Notes: generated from the sequence alone by a model not told the origin. Numbered from the stretch's first letter, positions 23,330-32,718 are shown. The stretch is 36,481 nt of DNA from JAKFWI01 sp050246435 (GCA_050246435.1 JBFWWB010000012.1:1-36481); one strand, 5' to 3'. Numbers and translations are program-made.

Positions 23330-24484
23330 TCACGCAGGCTCCGCGGCGAGCGGCGCACGGCGGCGGTAGAGCAGAATGGCCGCCGCGGCGCCCGCGCTCA
23401 CGATGGCGCAATACCAGAAGAGCGAGACGATGCTGGTGGCGTCGACGATATAGCCGATGATCGCCGGGCCGATGATCGCGCCTAGCGCCCACACGAGCAG
23501 CAGTCCGGTTGTCGCCGCGGCCAATCGGTCCGCCCCGGCCTCGTCCGCCATATGCACGAAGGCGACGCCGTAATAGCTGAGCGAGCCGGCGCCCCAGAGC
23601 CCGAAGAAGAACGCCGCGACATAGAAGGGGATCAGCCCGTCGAGCATCGCCAGCGCGCCGGCGCCGGCGGCCGCCAGCGCAATGAGGCCGACGATCACCA
23701 GCCGGCGGTCCATCATGTCGGAAAGTTTTCCGGCGGGCCATTGCACCACCAGCCCGCCGAGCCATGCCGCCGCATAGAATGTCGCAGCGGTTTCGCCGCC
23801 GAAGCGTTCCTGCGCGTAGAGCGGTGCCAAGGTCATCATGCCGGAATTGACCAGCCCGGTGGCGACGCACGCGACCACCGCCGCGGGCGCGATTTTGTAG
23901 AGGCCGAAAAATCCCAGCGGCTGCGCGCTCGCCGGCGCGGGCTGCTCGCGGCTGGTGAATGCGATCGGCAGCAGCGACAGCATCATGATGATCGCCGAAA
24001 CCATCCAGGGATCGGGCGCCGTCGGCGCCGCGCCGCTCACGAGGAAAGGTCCGAAAGCGGCGACCGCCTTGTAGCCCACCTGATTGAAGCCGATCACATG
24101 GCCGCGCTCGTGCGAGGGGATCGATCCGGCGAGCCAGCTTTCCCCGGCGCAGAACATCAGCGCCACCGTGGCGCCGGCGGCGAAACGCAGGGCCATCCAG
24201 GCCATGACGCCATCCGCCCAGTTCAGCGCCAGAGTGACGACCGCCGTCGCCGCAGCGCCCGCGGCGAACAAGCGGGTATGCCCGATGCGCGCCAGGTAGA
24301 TCGGACCGAACCAGGCGCCGGCGACGAATCCGGCGGAGTTGGCCGCGGTGATGAAGCCGATGTCCGTCTTGGTGAAGCGCGCGCCATCCATCGCCAGCGG
24401 CAGATGCACCCCCAGCACGCCTTGCCCCAGCTGCAGGAGCGCGAGCGCCAGGATCAGCGACGCGACGCTGCGTATCGAGCCCAT
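23330..24484 (-). CDS. MFS permease, divergent from the TonB receptor array
   Basis: A membrane protein of about 384 residues from the ATG at 24484 (MGSIRSVASLILALALLQLG); a longer GTG-started frame to 24574 adds only a charged, unconserved leader. It has 12 probable membrane segments. Loop features of the YcaD/sugar-type MFS branch are visible: GAWFGPIYLARIGHTRLF after the second segment and WPAGKLSDMMDRR in the matching loop of the second half, plus FCAGESWLAGSIPSHERGHV. It probably imports a small solute across the inner membrane. It is the first gene of the minus-strand MFS - hydrolase - cupin - reductase group and faces away from the receptor array across a ~186-base intergenic region, consistent with joint regulation. 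Confidence 0.86.
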   Translation of the reverse strand: MGSIRSVASLILALALLQLGQGVLGVHLPLAMDGARFTKTDIGFITAANSAGFVAGAWFGPIYLARIGHTRLFAAGAAATAVVTLALNWADGVMAWMALRFAAGATVALMFCAGESWLAGSIPSHERGHVIGFNQVGYKAVAAFGPFLVSGAAPTAPDPWMVSAIIMMLSLLPIAFTSREQPAPASAQPLGFFGLYKIAPAAVVACVATGLVNSGMMTLAPLYAQERFGGETAATFYAAAWLGGLVVQWPAGKLSDMMDRRLVIVGLIALAAAGAGALAMLDGLIPFYVAAFFFGLWGAGSLSYYGVAFVHMADEAGADRLAAATTGLLLVWALGAIIGPAIIGYIVDATSIVSLFWYCAIVSAGAAAAILLYRRRAPLAAEPA

Positions 24485-24670
24485 GCCGCGCCGTTCGCCC
24501 CCTGGAGCTTCCCGCGGCGCATCAGGCGCAGGTTTCGCTCGCCGCGTGTGTAGTGCGCTTCGGGCGGCGGTCACAAGCGGCTTACGCCATAGGGCCTAGG
24601 CGTCAACCAGCGGATATGGCAACGTCGCTGCCCAGGGGACACGCCCTAAAAGAGAAAAGAGGGGGGAGGA

Positions 24671-26620
24671 ATGCGCTCGCACGCTTGGGCGTTGCTGTTC
24701 ACGGCGGCGTGTTTCAGCGCGCCGGCCTGGGGGCAATCGCGCGCCGGTGAAAACGCCACCCGCACCGCCGACGACGCGTTCGGCGTCGCCGTCGGCAACG
24801 ACCGCATCGGACTCTACAACGAGCGCGACGCGCGCGGATTCAGCCCGCTCGCGGCGGGCAATGTCCGCATCGAGGGCCTCTATTACGACATGCGCGGGAT
24901 CATCCCCTCGCGCGTGCTGGCGAGCACGGCGATCCGCGTGGGCCTCGCGGCGCAGAATTACCCGTTCCCCGCGCCCACCGGCATCGCCGACTACACGCTG
25001 CGCGCGGTGCAGTACAAGAACACGTTCTCCAACGTCATCGTGCTTGGCCCGAACGCCGGCTATTCGATCGAGTTCGACGGTCAGCGCGTGATCGTGCCCG
25101 ACAAATTCGGCGTCGCGTTCGGCATGTGGTCGCGCAAGGACGATCAGGTGCCGGGCGACAGCAACGGCTCGATGGGGTCTTATGCGATCGTGCCGCGCTG
25201 GAAGCCGTATGACGGCGCCGAAGTCACCGCGTTCCTTACGTATGGCGGCATCCTCGAAGACAAATTCAATCCGCTAGTCTTCACGTCCGGGCCGTTTCTG
25301 CCGCCCGACATCTACGCGAAATTCTTCGGGCAGGATTGGTCGCTCGCGAACACCTACTTTTTGTCCTACGGCTCCTTCGCGAAGCTGCCGATGGGCGATC
25401 ATTGGACGCTGAACGCCGGCGTATTCCGGCACAATACGCATACAGACGGCCTCGTCGCCGATCTTTATCTCAACACGGATCAGGCGGGCCTGCCCGCTAC
25501 GCACACCGTCACCAAGGAGTGGCCGCAGAAGAACCCCAGCGTTTCCGGTGAGGCGCGCCTAACGGGCGTGTTTCAAGGCGAAAACCTGCGCCAGACTGTG
25601 CACGTCATGACGCGCGGACGCACGTTCGAGCGTTTCTTCGGCGGCTCCGCGCGCGCGAACATCACGCCGGTGCCGGTGGGCGAACCGATCTTCATTCCAG
25701 AGCCGGATTGGACCTACGGCGTCAAATCGGTCGACGCGGTACAGCAATGGGCCGTCGGCGCGCAATATCAGCTCGCCTGGAGAAAGCTGGGCGAAGTGTC
25801 CATCGGCGTGCAGCAGGTCGACTACAAGAAGGAAATCCGCTCGCTCTCCGGCGCCCCGGCGATGAAAACCACCGACAAGCCGACCTTCGTGAACAGCGCG
25901 GTGGCCGTGAACGTGACGCCGAAGCTGGTCGCGTATGCGAGCTTCGCGCAAGGCCTGGAAGAAGCCCCCATCGCGCCGGAAAACGCGCTGAACGCCAACG
26001 AAGCGCCGCCCGCGATCCACACCGAGCAACACGATTTCGGCATCCGCTACCGCATCGCGCCGCGGCTCAATTTCATCCTCGGCTACTTCGATATCGAGAA
26101 GCCTTATTTCAACGTCGATGCGGGCCGCGTGTACCGCAACCTCGGCGATGAAACGCACAAGGGTTACGAAATCTCGCTTGCCGGCCCGGTGACAGGCCGG
26201 TTGAATCTGGTGCTCGGCGCTGTGTTGCAGAAGCCCGAGGTGTCGGGCGAGGCGGTGCAGGCGGGCCTCATTGGGCCGAAGCCGGTGAGCCAGGCGGAGA
26301 CCACGCTTCGGCTCAATCTGGATTACCGAACGCCGTGGATCGAAGGCCTCTCCGTCGATGCGGCGTGGGTTTATGTTGGCGAGCGTGCAGCGACGTCGCG
26401 CACGTTTACCGAACTCGGCGGCAAACAACTGAATGTGAAGGACTACCAGACGCTCGATCTCGGCATGCGCTACCGCTTCAAGATCGGCACGCACCGTTCG
26501 ACACTTCGCGCGCAAGTATTCAACGTGTTCGATACATTCACCTGGAAAGTGTATCCCTCCGGCGGTCTCTACGTCACGAACCCGCGCAATTTCGGCATGA
26601 GCCTCGCGACGGACTTCTAA
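24671..26620 (+). CDS. TonB-dependent receptor, tandem copy 1
   Basis: A 649-residue outer-membrane receptor preceded by a strong GGGGGGAGGA ribosome binding site. Signal peptide ends at PAWGQ. The mature protein opens ENATRTADDAFGVAVGN, then RGFSPLAAGNVRIEGLYYD, RVLASTAIRVGLAAQNYPFP and APTGIADYTLR, a short plug-like region without an obvious TonB box. The barrel includes FRHNTHTDGLVADLYLNTDQ, APENALNANEAPPAIHTEQH, GYFDIEKPYFNVDAGRVYRN and GAVLQKPEVSGEAV, ending in MSLATDF. It leads the four-gene array and lies opposite the MFS gene, so the array promoter should be in 24485-24670. It is the most divergent of the tandem copies at its surface loops. Substrate unknown. Confidence 0.92.
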   Translation: MRSHAWALLFTAACFSAPAWGQSRAGENATRTADDAFGVAVGNDRIGLYNERDARGFSPLAAGNVRIEGLYYDMRGIIPSRVLASTAIRVGLAAQNYPFPAPTGIADYTLRAVQYKNTFSNVIVLGPNAGYSIEFDGQRVIVPDKFGVAFGMWSRKDDQVPGDSNGSMGSYAIVPRWKPYDGAEVTAFLTYGGILEDKFNPLVFTSGPFLPPDIYAKFFGQDWSLANTYFLSYGSFAKLPMGDHWTLNAGVFRHNTHTDGLVADLYLNTDQAGLPATHTVTKEWPQKNPSVSGEARLTGVFQGENLRQTVHVMTRGRTFERFFGGSARANITPVPVGEPIFIPEPDWTYGVKSVDAVQQWAVGAQYQLAWRKLGEVSIGVQQVDYKKEIRSLSGAPAMKTTDKPTFVNSAVAVNVTPKLVAYASFAQGLEEAPIAPENALNANEAPPAIHTEQHDFGIRYRIAPRLNFILGYFDIEKPYFNVDAGRVYRNLGDETHKGYEISLAGPVTGRLNLVLGAVLQKPEVSGEAVQAGLIGPKPVSQAETTLRLNLDYRTPWIEGLSVDAAWVYVGERAATSRTFTELGGKQLNVKDYQTLDLGMRYRFKIGTHRSTLRAQVFNVFDTFTWKVYPSGGLYVTNPRNFGMSLATDF

Positions 26621-26700
26621 ATGTAGATTTGCCGCTGGCCCTTGCGGCGCCGCTATGCCAGGATCGAAAGGTCAGACCATAGCGGGACGAGGGAGGGGGC

Positions 26701-28638
26701 ATGCGCGTACGCGCATCGGCGCTGTTGCTGGCTGTGGCGTGCATCGCATCGCCTGCTTGGGCCCAGCGCGCGGCGGAGAACGCCACGCGCGCGGCCGATG
26801 ACGCGTTCGGCGTCACCATCGGCAACGAAACCATCGGCCTCTACAGCGATCGCGATACGCGCGGCTTCAGCCCGCTCGTGGCGGGCAATGTGCGCGTCGA
26901 GGGCGTGTATTTCGATATGCGCGGCGTCATGCCGTCGCGCGTGCTGGCGAACACCACGATCCGCGTCGGCCTTTCGGCGCAGAATTATCCGTTTCCCGCA
27001 CCCACCGGCATTGTCGACTACGCGTTGCGCCCGATCTCGGATCGCGATGCGTTTTCCAGCGTGCTCCGCCTCGGCCCGAACGAGGGTTATTCGGTGGAGC
27101 TCGACGCCGAGCGTACGATCGTGCCGGGCAAACTCGGCGTCTCCGGCGGATTGATGTGGCGCGACGATTACCAGATGCCGGGCGATCTGCTGGGCACGCG
27201 CGCCATCGGTCTCGTGTCGCGGCTGCGCCCCGACGACGATGCCGAGGTGTTGGGTTTTTGGGGCTTCGGGCGCGCGCTGCGGCGCTTCAATCCGTTCGTG
27301 TTCACGGCCGGCGCGTACCGCCCGCCGGACGTCAAGGCGAAATATTTCGGGCAATCGTGGTCACGCACCTATCTCGATTACCAAACCTATGGCCTGCGCG
27401 CGCGCCGCCCGCTCGGTGAGAATTGGAGCGTGAACGCCGGCCTCTTCCGTCACACCGGCGACGGCGACGGGCCGGTGGCGGATCTTTATCTCGCGACGGA
27501 CAGCGCCGGGCGCGCCGCCACGCATCTGGTGACGGACGAACAGGTCCAGCATCAGCCGATCACCAGCGGCGAGGTGCGTGTGTCGGGCGTGTTCACCGGC
27601 GAGCGGTTGCGCCACACGGTGCACTTCTCTGCACGCGGGCGCCATTCGCAGCGTAAGTTCGGGGGCGCCGCCAACGTCGTGCTGCCGGCGATCTCGCTGC
27701 TGAACCGCGAATGGCTGGATGAGCCGGCGTGGACCTACGAGCCGCAATCGAAAGACACCGTGCGTCAATGGTCCGGCGGGGCGCAATATCAGCTCGCATG
27801 GCGTGGCCTTGGCGAGATCGCCGTCGGCGCCTTGCAAACGGACTACCGAAAGGTGATCGCGGCGCCCGGCGGCGCGTTGAGCGTCGTCGAAGACAAGCCC
27901 TTCTTCGTGAACGCCGCCGCCGTGTTTACGCCGACCCGGCGGCTCGCTGTCTATGGCAGCTTCACGCAAGGACTGGAGGAAGCGCCGATCGCGCCGGAAA
28001 ACGCGGTGAACGCGCAGGAGGCGCCGCCCGCGATCCATACCGAGCAATTCGATTTCGGCCTGCGTTACGCCATCGCGCCGCAACTGCGCCTTGTCGTCGG
28101 CTATTTCAATGTCGAGAAGCCGTATTTCGCCGTCGATGCGGTGCGCGTGTATCGCAATCTCGGCGACGAGACGCACAAGGGCTACGAAATATCGCTCGCC
28201 GGGCCGCTGACGAAGCGCCTCAACGTGGTCGCGGGCGCGGTGCTGCAGAAGCCGGAAGTGACGGGTGAGGGCGTGCGCCTGGGCGCCATCGGCCCCAAGC
28301 CCGTCAGCCAGCCGGAAACGACGCTGAAGCTCAATCTGGATTATCGCACGCGCTGGGTTGACGGCCTATCCGTCGACGCGCAGATCGCCCACACCGGCGC
28401 GCGCGCCGCGACGACGCGGATGTTCGCGGAATTGGGCGGGCGCCAGCTCGATGCGGAGGCGTTCACTACCGTCGATCTCGGCATGCGCTATCGCTTCAAG
28501 ACGGGCGCCCATGCCTCGACGTTCCGCGCGCAGGTGTTGAACGTATTCGATGATTTCGCCTGGCGGGTCTACCCATCCGGCGCTTTCTATCTGGCGAATC
28601 CGCGTAACTTTCAAATCAGCCTGGCGACGGATTTCTGA
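26701..28638 (+). CDS. TonB-dependent receptor, tandem copy 2
   Basis: A 645-residue paralogue, 80 bases after copy 1, with GAGGGAGGGGG upstream of the ATG. The signal peptide ends at PAWAQ and the mature start is RAAENATRAADDAFGVTIGN. Plug-like block RGFSPLVAGNVRVEGVYFD and MPSRVLANTTIRVGLSAQNY; barrel blocks HLVTDEQVQHQPITSGEVRV, GRHSQRKFGGAANV, APENAVNAQEAPPAIHTEQF; C-terminus ISLATDF. It is closest to copy 4 (shared MPSRVLANTT and HQPIT segments and a 65-base identical DNA tract). GGTCAGACCAT at 26670-26680, just upstream, is a weaker version of the palindrome found before the stand-alone receptor, so this copy may have its own regulated promoter. Confidence 0.92.
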   Translation: MRVRASALLLAVACIASPAWAQRAAENATRAADDAFGVTIGNETIGLYSDRDTRGFSPLVAGNVRVEGVYFDMRGVMPSRVLANTTIRVGLSAQNYPFPAPTGIVDYALRPISDRDAFSSVLRLGPNEGYSVELDAERTIVPGKLGVSGGLMWRDDYQMPGDLLGTRAIGLVSRLRPDDDAEVLGFWGFGRALRRFNPFVFTAGAYRPPDVKAKYFGQSWSRTYLDYQTYGLRARRPLGENWSVNAGLFRHTGDGDGPVADLYLATDSAGRAATHLVTDEQVQHQPITSGEVRVSGVFTGERLRHTVHFSARGRHSQRKFGGAANVVLPAISLLNREWLDEPAWTYEPQSKDTVRQWSGGAQYQLAWRGLGEIAVGALQTDYRKVIAAPGGALSVVEDKPFFVNAAAVFTPTRRLAVYGSFTQGLEEAPIAPENAVNAQEAPPAIHTEQFDFGLRYAIAPQLRLVVGYFNVEKPYFAVDAVRVYRNLGDETHKGYEISLAGPLTKRLNVVAGAVLQKPEVTGEGVRLGAIGPKPVSQPETTLKLNLDYRTRWVDGLSVDAQIAHTGARAATTRMFAELGGRQLDAEAFTTVDLGMRYRFKTGAHASTFRAQVLNVFDDFAWRVYPSGAFYLANPRNFQISLATDF

Positions 28639-28707
28639 GCGATGACGGATGCGGTGGCGCACGGCGAGGCGGGGCTTCGGCGCGCGCGGGAAAAAGGGGA
28701 GACTGCG

Positions 28708-30648
28708 ATGCGTATGGGCGCATTGGCGCTGGCGGCGGCGTTCACCTGCTGCGGCGCGAACGCGTGGGCGCAATCGCGCGCCAGCGAAAACGCCACCCGC
28801 GCCGCGGATGACGCCTTCGGCGTGCAAATCGGCAACGAGCGCACGGGGCTCTACAGCGACAAGGACGCGCGCGGCTTCAATCCGCTGTCCGCCGGCAACG
28901 GCCGCCTGGAAGGCATGTATTTCGATACGCGCGCCATCATCACGCGGGTGATTTCCAGCACGACGATCCGCATCGGCCTCACGGCGCAGAATTATCCTTT
29001 TCCCGCGCCGACCGGCATCGTCGATTACGCGCTGCGCCCGTTTCCCGAGCAGCGCACATTTTCCAGCTTGCTCCAGGCTGGGCCGAACGAGGGCTATTCC
29101 GTCGAGATCGATGGGCAGTTGCCGCTGGTGGAGGGCAAGTTCGGCGTCGCTGCGGGCGCTGCGTACCGCGCGGATTATCTGGTGCCGGGCGATGAATCCG
29201 ATGCGCGCCTCGTCGGTGGCGTCGCGCGCTGGCGGCCATACAAGGACGCTGAGGTCGCCGCTTGGATCGGCTACGGCTCGGCGAAGAACGATAAGGCCGC
29301 CCCCCTCGTGTTCACCGCCGGGCCTTATGCGCCGCGCGGCGTAAAGGTGAAATATTTCGGGCAGCAATGGTCGAAGAATAACGGCGACAATAACGGCTAC
29401 GGGCTCTACGCCCGCAGCGCGCTGTGGGAAAATTGGAAACTCGATCTCGGCCTCTTCCATCAGAATATCAGCAGTCAGGGCCCGTACGCCGATCTCTATT
29501 TCGACGTGGATCAGAGCGGCCTCGCCGGCCGGCATGTGATCACCAACGAACTGCCCCAGGAATCGCCCACCGATTCCGGCGAGGTGCGCCTTACCGGCGT
29601 GTACGAAGGCGCGCGCTTGCGCCATACGCTGCATGTCGCGCTCCGCGGGCGCCATGTGCAGCGCAATTTCGGCGGCACAGCCTCTGCGGTGGTTGCGCCG
29701 CTGACAATCGGCGTGCGTGAAGACATCGCGCCGCCGGTATGGAATTTCGGCCAGCCGATCGATGACGTCACGCGCCAATGGGCGGGCGGCGCGCAGTATC
29801 AGTTGGCCGTGCGCGGCGTCGGAGCCATTACGCTTGGCGGCCAGAAGGTCGAGTACAAGAAAACCATCACGCCGCCCGTCGCCGCAGCGACCGTCACGGA
29901 AGACGATCCGTTCTTCACCAACGGCGCGCTGGCGCTGAATTTCTCCAAGCGCCTAATCGGCTATGCGAGCTTCACGCAAGGGCTGGAGGAGGCGCCGGTT
30001 GCGCCAGAAAATGCGGTGAACGCACAGGAAGCGCCGCCCGCGATCCACACCGAGCAATACGATATGGGCCTGCGTTACAGCCTAACGCCGCAACTGCGGC
30101 TCATCGTCGGCTATTTCAACGTCCAGAAGCCGTACTTCAACCTCGATCCTGCGCGGCTCTATCGCGAACTTGGCGTGGAGCATCACAAGGGCTTCGAGAT
30201 TTCGCTCGCCGGCCCGCTGACGGAGCGGCTGAACGTGGTGGCCGGCGCGGTCTTGCAAAAGCCTGAGGTGACAGGAGAAGGCGTGCAGAGCGGCCTTATC
30301 GGGGAGAAGCCCGTGAGCCAGCCGGAGACGACGCTGCGCCTCAATCTCGATTACCGCACGCCCTGGATGTCGGGCCTCTCCGTCGACGGGACGTTGCTTT
30401 ATGTGGGCGAGCGCGCCGCGACGACGCGCGAATTCGCAGCGCTCGGCGGGCGCCAACTGGACGCGGACGCGTACGCCACGCTCGATCTCGGCATGCGCTA
30501 CCGTTTCAAGATCAACGGCCGCGCTTCCACATTCCGGGCGCTGGCCTCCAACGTGTTCAACGAGAACACCTGGAAAATTTTTCCGTCCGGCGCGTTCTAC
30601 CTGAGCAACCCGCGCAATTTCCAGGTGAGCCTGGCGACGGATTTTTAG
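28708..30648 (+). CDS. TonB-dependent receptor, tandem copy 3
   Basis: A 646-residue paralogue. I chose the ATG at 28708 (GGGGAG upstream, then a proper signal peptide MRMGALALAAAFTCCGANAW ending AQ) over an in-frame ATG at 28642, which would bury the signal. Mature start ENATRAADDAFGVQIGN; blocks RGFNPLSAGNGRLEGMYFD, YPFPAPTGIVDYALRPF, a FHQN loop, APENAVNAQEAPPAIHTEQY and GAVLQKPEVTGEGV; end VSLATDF. It resembles the stand-alone receptor at 12208-14148 more than its array neighbours (QIGN, MYFDTR, TRV and FHQN shared). It begins 69 bases after copy 2 with no clear promoter between, suggesting read-through. Substrate unknown. Confidence 0.92.
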   Translation: MRMGALALAAAFTCCGANAWAQSRASENATRAADDAFGVQIGNERTGLYSDKDARGFNPLSAGNGRLEGMYFDTRAIITRVISSTTIRIGLTAQNYPFPAPTGIVDYALRPFPEQRTFSSLLQAGPNEGYSVEIDGQLPLVEGKFGVAAGAAYRADYLVPGDESDARLVGGVARWRPYKDAEVAAWIGYGSAKNDKAAPLVFTAGPYAPRGVKVKYFGQQWSKNNGDNNGYGLYARSALWENWKLDLGLFHQNISSQGPYADLYFDVDQSGLAGRHVITNELPQESPTDSGEVRLTGVYEGARLRHTLHVALRGRHVQRNFGGTASAVVAPLTIGVREDIAPPVWNFGQPIDDVTRQWAGGAQYQLAVRGVGAITLGGQKVEYKKTITPPVAAATVTEDDPFFTNGALALNFSKRLIGYASFTQGLEEAPVAPENAVNAQEAPPAIHTEQYDMGLRYSLTPQLRLIVGYFNVQKPYFNLDPARLYRELGVEHHKGFEISLAGPLTERLNVVAGAVLQKPEVTGEGVQSGLIGEKPVSQPETTLRLNLDYRTPWMSGLSVDGTLLYVGERAATTREFAALGGRQLDADAYATLDLGMRYRFKINGRASTFRALASNVFNENTWKIFPSGAFYLSNPRNFQVSLATDF

Positions 30649-30776
30649 GCTGCTCTGTGCATGAAATTCCTGGGGACGACCAGGGCCGAAAACGGCCAGC
30701 GGCGCGGGCGCGCGCCGCCTAAACTGAACCACACATGATGGGCGCGCAGGCGCGCTTGAACGGGCGAGGACAAGGG

Positions 30777-32717
30777 ATGCGGGGGCGTTATATCGCGCTG
30801 CTGATGGCGGCGGCGTGCTTCAATGGAACGGCGTGGGCGCAGCGCGCGGCGGAGAACGCCACGCGCACGGCGGATGATGCGTTCGGCGTCACCATCGGCA
30901 ACGAAACGATCGGGCTTTACGCCGACCGTGACACGCGCGGCTTCAGTCCGCTGGCGGCCGGCAATCTGCGCATCGAAGGCCTCTATTTCGATATGCGCGC
31001 GCTGATGCCGTCGCGCGTGCTGGCGAACACCACGATCCGCGTCGGCCTTTCGGCGCAGAATTATCCGTTCCCGGCGCCCACCGGCATCGTCGATTACACG
31101 CTGCGCTCGGTGTCCGACCGCAATGCGTTCTCCACCGTGCTGCGCTACGGGCCGAACAACGGCTATTTCGTCGAGATGGACGGCGAACGCACGCTCGTGC
31201 CAGGTAAGCTCGGCGTATCGGCGGGCTTTCTCGCCGGCACGGGCTACGCCATCAAGGATCTGGAGGCTTCGCCCCGCGCGATCGGCTTCGTGGCGCGCTG
31301 GCGGCCTACGCCCGGAACCGAGATCACGCCTTTCTACAGCTTCGCGCGTGCGGCGCGGAACAAAGCCAATCCGCTGGTCTTCTCCTCCGGGCCGTTCACG
31401 CCGCCTAAGGTGAAGATGGAATTCTTCGGTCAGGATTGGACCGCCGTCGACACCGATTACCAAACCTACGGCGTGCGCGTGCGCCAGCCGTTGAGCACGC
31501 ATTGGGAGTTGAACAGCGGCCTGTTCCGCCACACGCTCGACACCGTGGGCGCCAACGCCGATCTCTATCTCAACACCGATCAGAACGGGCTCGCCGCCAC
31601 GCATCTGATCACCGATGAGCAGGCCCAGCACCAGCCGATCACCACCGGCGAAACGCGCCTCACCGGTGTGTTCACGGGCGAGCGCTTCCGCCAGACGATC
31701 CATCTCTCCGTGCGCGGGCGCCATTCGCAGCGCAAATTCGGCGGCACCGCGCAAACTTCCTTCGGGCCGCTGGCGATCGGCGAGATCGCCTATCTCGACG
31801 AGCCGCAATGGACGTACGGTCCGCAATCGAAGGACACCGTCCGTCAATGGGCTGCGGGCCTGCAGTATCAGCTCGCGCTCAAGGGCGTGGGCGAGGCGAG
31901 CATCGGCCTGCAGCAAACCGATTACACGAAGACCATCACGCGCCCCACGGGGCTCGTCACCACGACGCAAGACGATCCCTTTTTCGTCAACGCCGCCCTC
32001 GCGCTCACGCCCACCCGCAAGCTCGCCTTCTACGGCAGCATCACCGAGGGGCTGGAGGAGGTGGCGGCGGCGCCGGAGAACGCCGTCAACGTCAACGAGG
32101 CGCCGCCGGCGATCCACACCAAGCAATATGATTTCGGCCTGCGTTACGCGCTGACGCCGCAATTGCGCGCGGTGCTCGGCTATTTCAACGTCCGCAAGCC
32201 CTATTTCAATCTCGACCAAGTCGGTGTGTACCGTTCGCTGGGCGACGAGGTGCACAAGGGCGTGGAATTCTCGCTCGCGGGGCGCATCGGCGAGCGGGTG
32301 AACGTCGTCGCCGGCGCGGTGCTGCAAAAGCCGGAAGTTTCCGGCGAAGCAGTGACGAGCGGCCTCGTCGGTTCCAGGCCCGTGAGCCAGGCGGAAACCA
32401 CGCTGAAGCTGAACCTCGATTACCGCACGCCATGGGTGGAGGGATTGTCCGTGGATGCGCAGGTGATTCACACTGGCAAGCGGGCTGCCACCACGCGCAG
32501 CTTCGTGGAGCTCGGCGGCCGTCAGCTCGATGCGGAGGCCTTCACCACGGTCGATCTCGGCATGCGCTACCGTTTCAAGATCGCCGCGCACAGCTCGACG
32601 TTTCGTGCGCAGATCCTGAACGTGTTCGACGATTTCGCCTGGCGCGTTTTCCCATCGGGCGCGTTCTATCTCGCCAATCCGCGCGGCTTCCAGATGAGCC
32701 TGGCGACGGATTTCTGA
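30777..32717 (+). CDS. TonB-dependent receptor, tandem copy 4
   Basis: A 646-residue paralogue. The ATG at 30777 follows GAGGACAAGGG and starts a good signal peptide (MRGRYIALLMAAACFNGTAW, then AQ); an upstream in-frame ATG at 30735 would add an unlikely leader. Mature start RAAENATRTADDAFGVTIGN; blocks RGFSPLAAGNLRIEGLYFD, MPSRVLANTTIRVGLSAQNY, HLITDEQAQHQPITTGETRL, GRHSQRKFGGTAQT, APENAVNVNEAPPAIHTKQY and GAVLQKPEVSGEAV; end MSLATDF. Nearest relative is copy 2. The 128-base gap before it carries a GGCCGAAAACGGCC hairpin without a T-run. One base after its stop a small membrane-protein ORF begins. Confidence 0.92.
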   Translation: MRGRYIALLMAAACFNGTAWAQRAAENATRTADDAFGVTIGNETIGLYADRDTRGFSPLAAGNLRIEGLYFDMRALMPSRVLANTTIRVGLSAQNYPFPAPTGIVDYTLRSVSDRNAFSTVLRYGPNNGYFVEMDGERTLVPGKLGVSAGFLAGTGYAIKDLEASPRAIGFVARWRPTPGTEITPFYSFARAARNKANPLVFSSGPFTPPKVKMEFFGQDWTAVDTDYQTYGVRVRQPLSTHWELNSGLFRHTLDTVGANADLYLNTDQNGLAATHLITDEQAQHQPITTGETRLTGVFTGERFRQTIHLSVRGRHSQRKFGGTAQTSFGPLAIGEIAYLDEPQWTYGPQSKDTVRQWAAGLQYQLALKGVGEASIGLQQTDYTKTITRPTGLVTTTQDDPFFVNAALALTPTRKLAFYGSITEGLEEVAAAPENAVNVNEAPPAIHTKQYDFGLRYALTPQLRAVLGYFNVRKPYFNLDQVGVYRSLGDEVHKGVEFSLAGRIGERVNVVAGAVLQKPEVSGEAVTSGLVGSRPVSQAETTLKLNLDYRTPWVEGLSVDAQVIHTGKRAATTRSFVELGGRQLDAEAFTTVDLGMRYRFKIAAHSSTFRAQILNVFDDFAWRVFPSGAFYLANPRGFQMSLATDF

Positions 32718-32718
32718 T

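Noticed and set aside
30645..32591. 648-codon minus-strand frame opposite receptor copy 4, and similar long frames opposite the other receptors
   Set aside because: They mirror the receptor genes because of high third-position GC; the receptors have signal peptides and family motifs, the shadows have none.
24671..32717. CRISPR-like or short tandem repeat structure
   Set aside because: Repetition in this region comes from whole paralogous genes of about 1.95 kb, not short spaced repeats.
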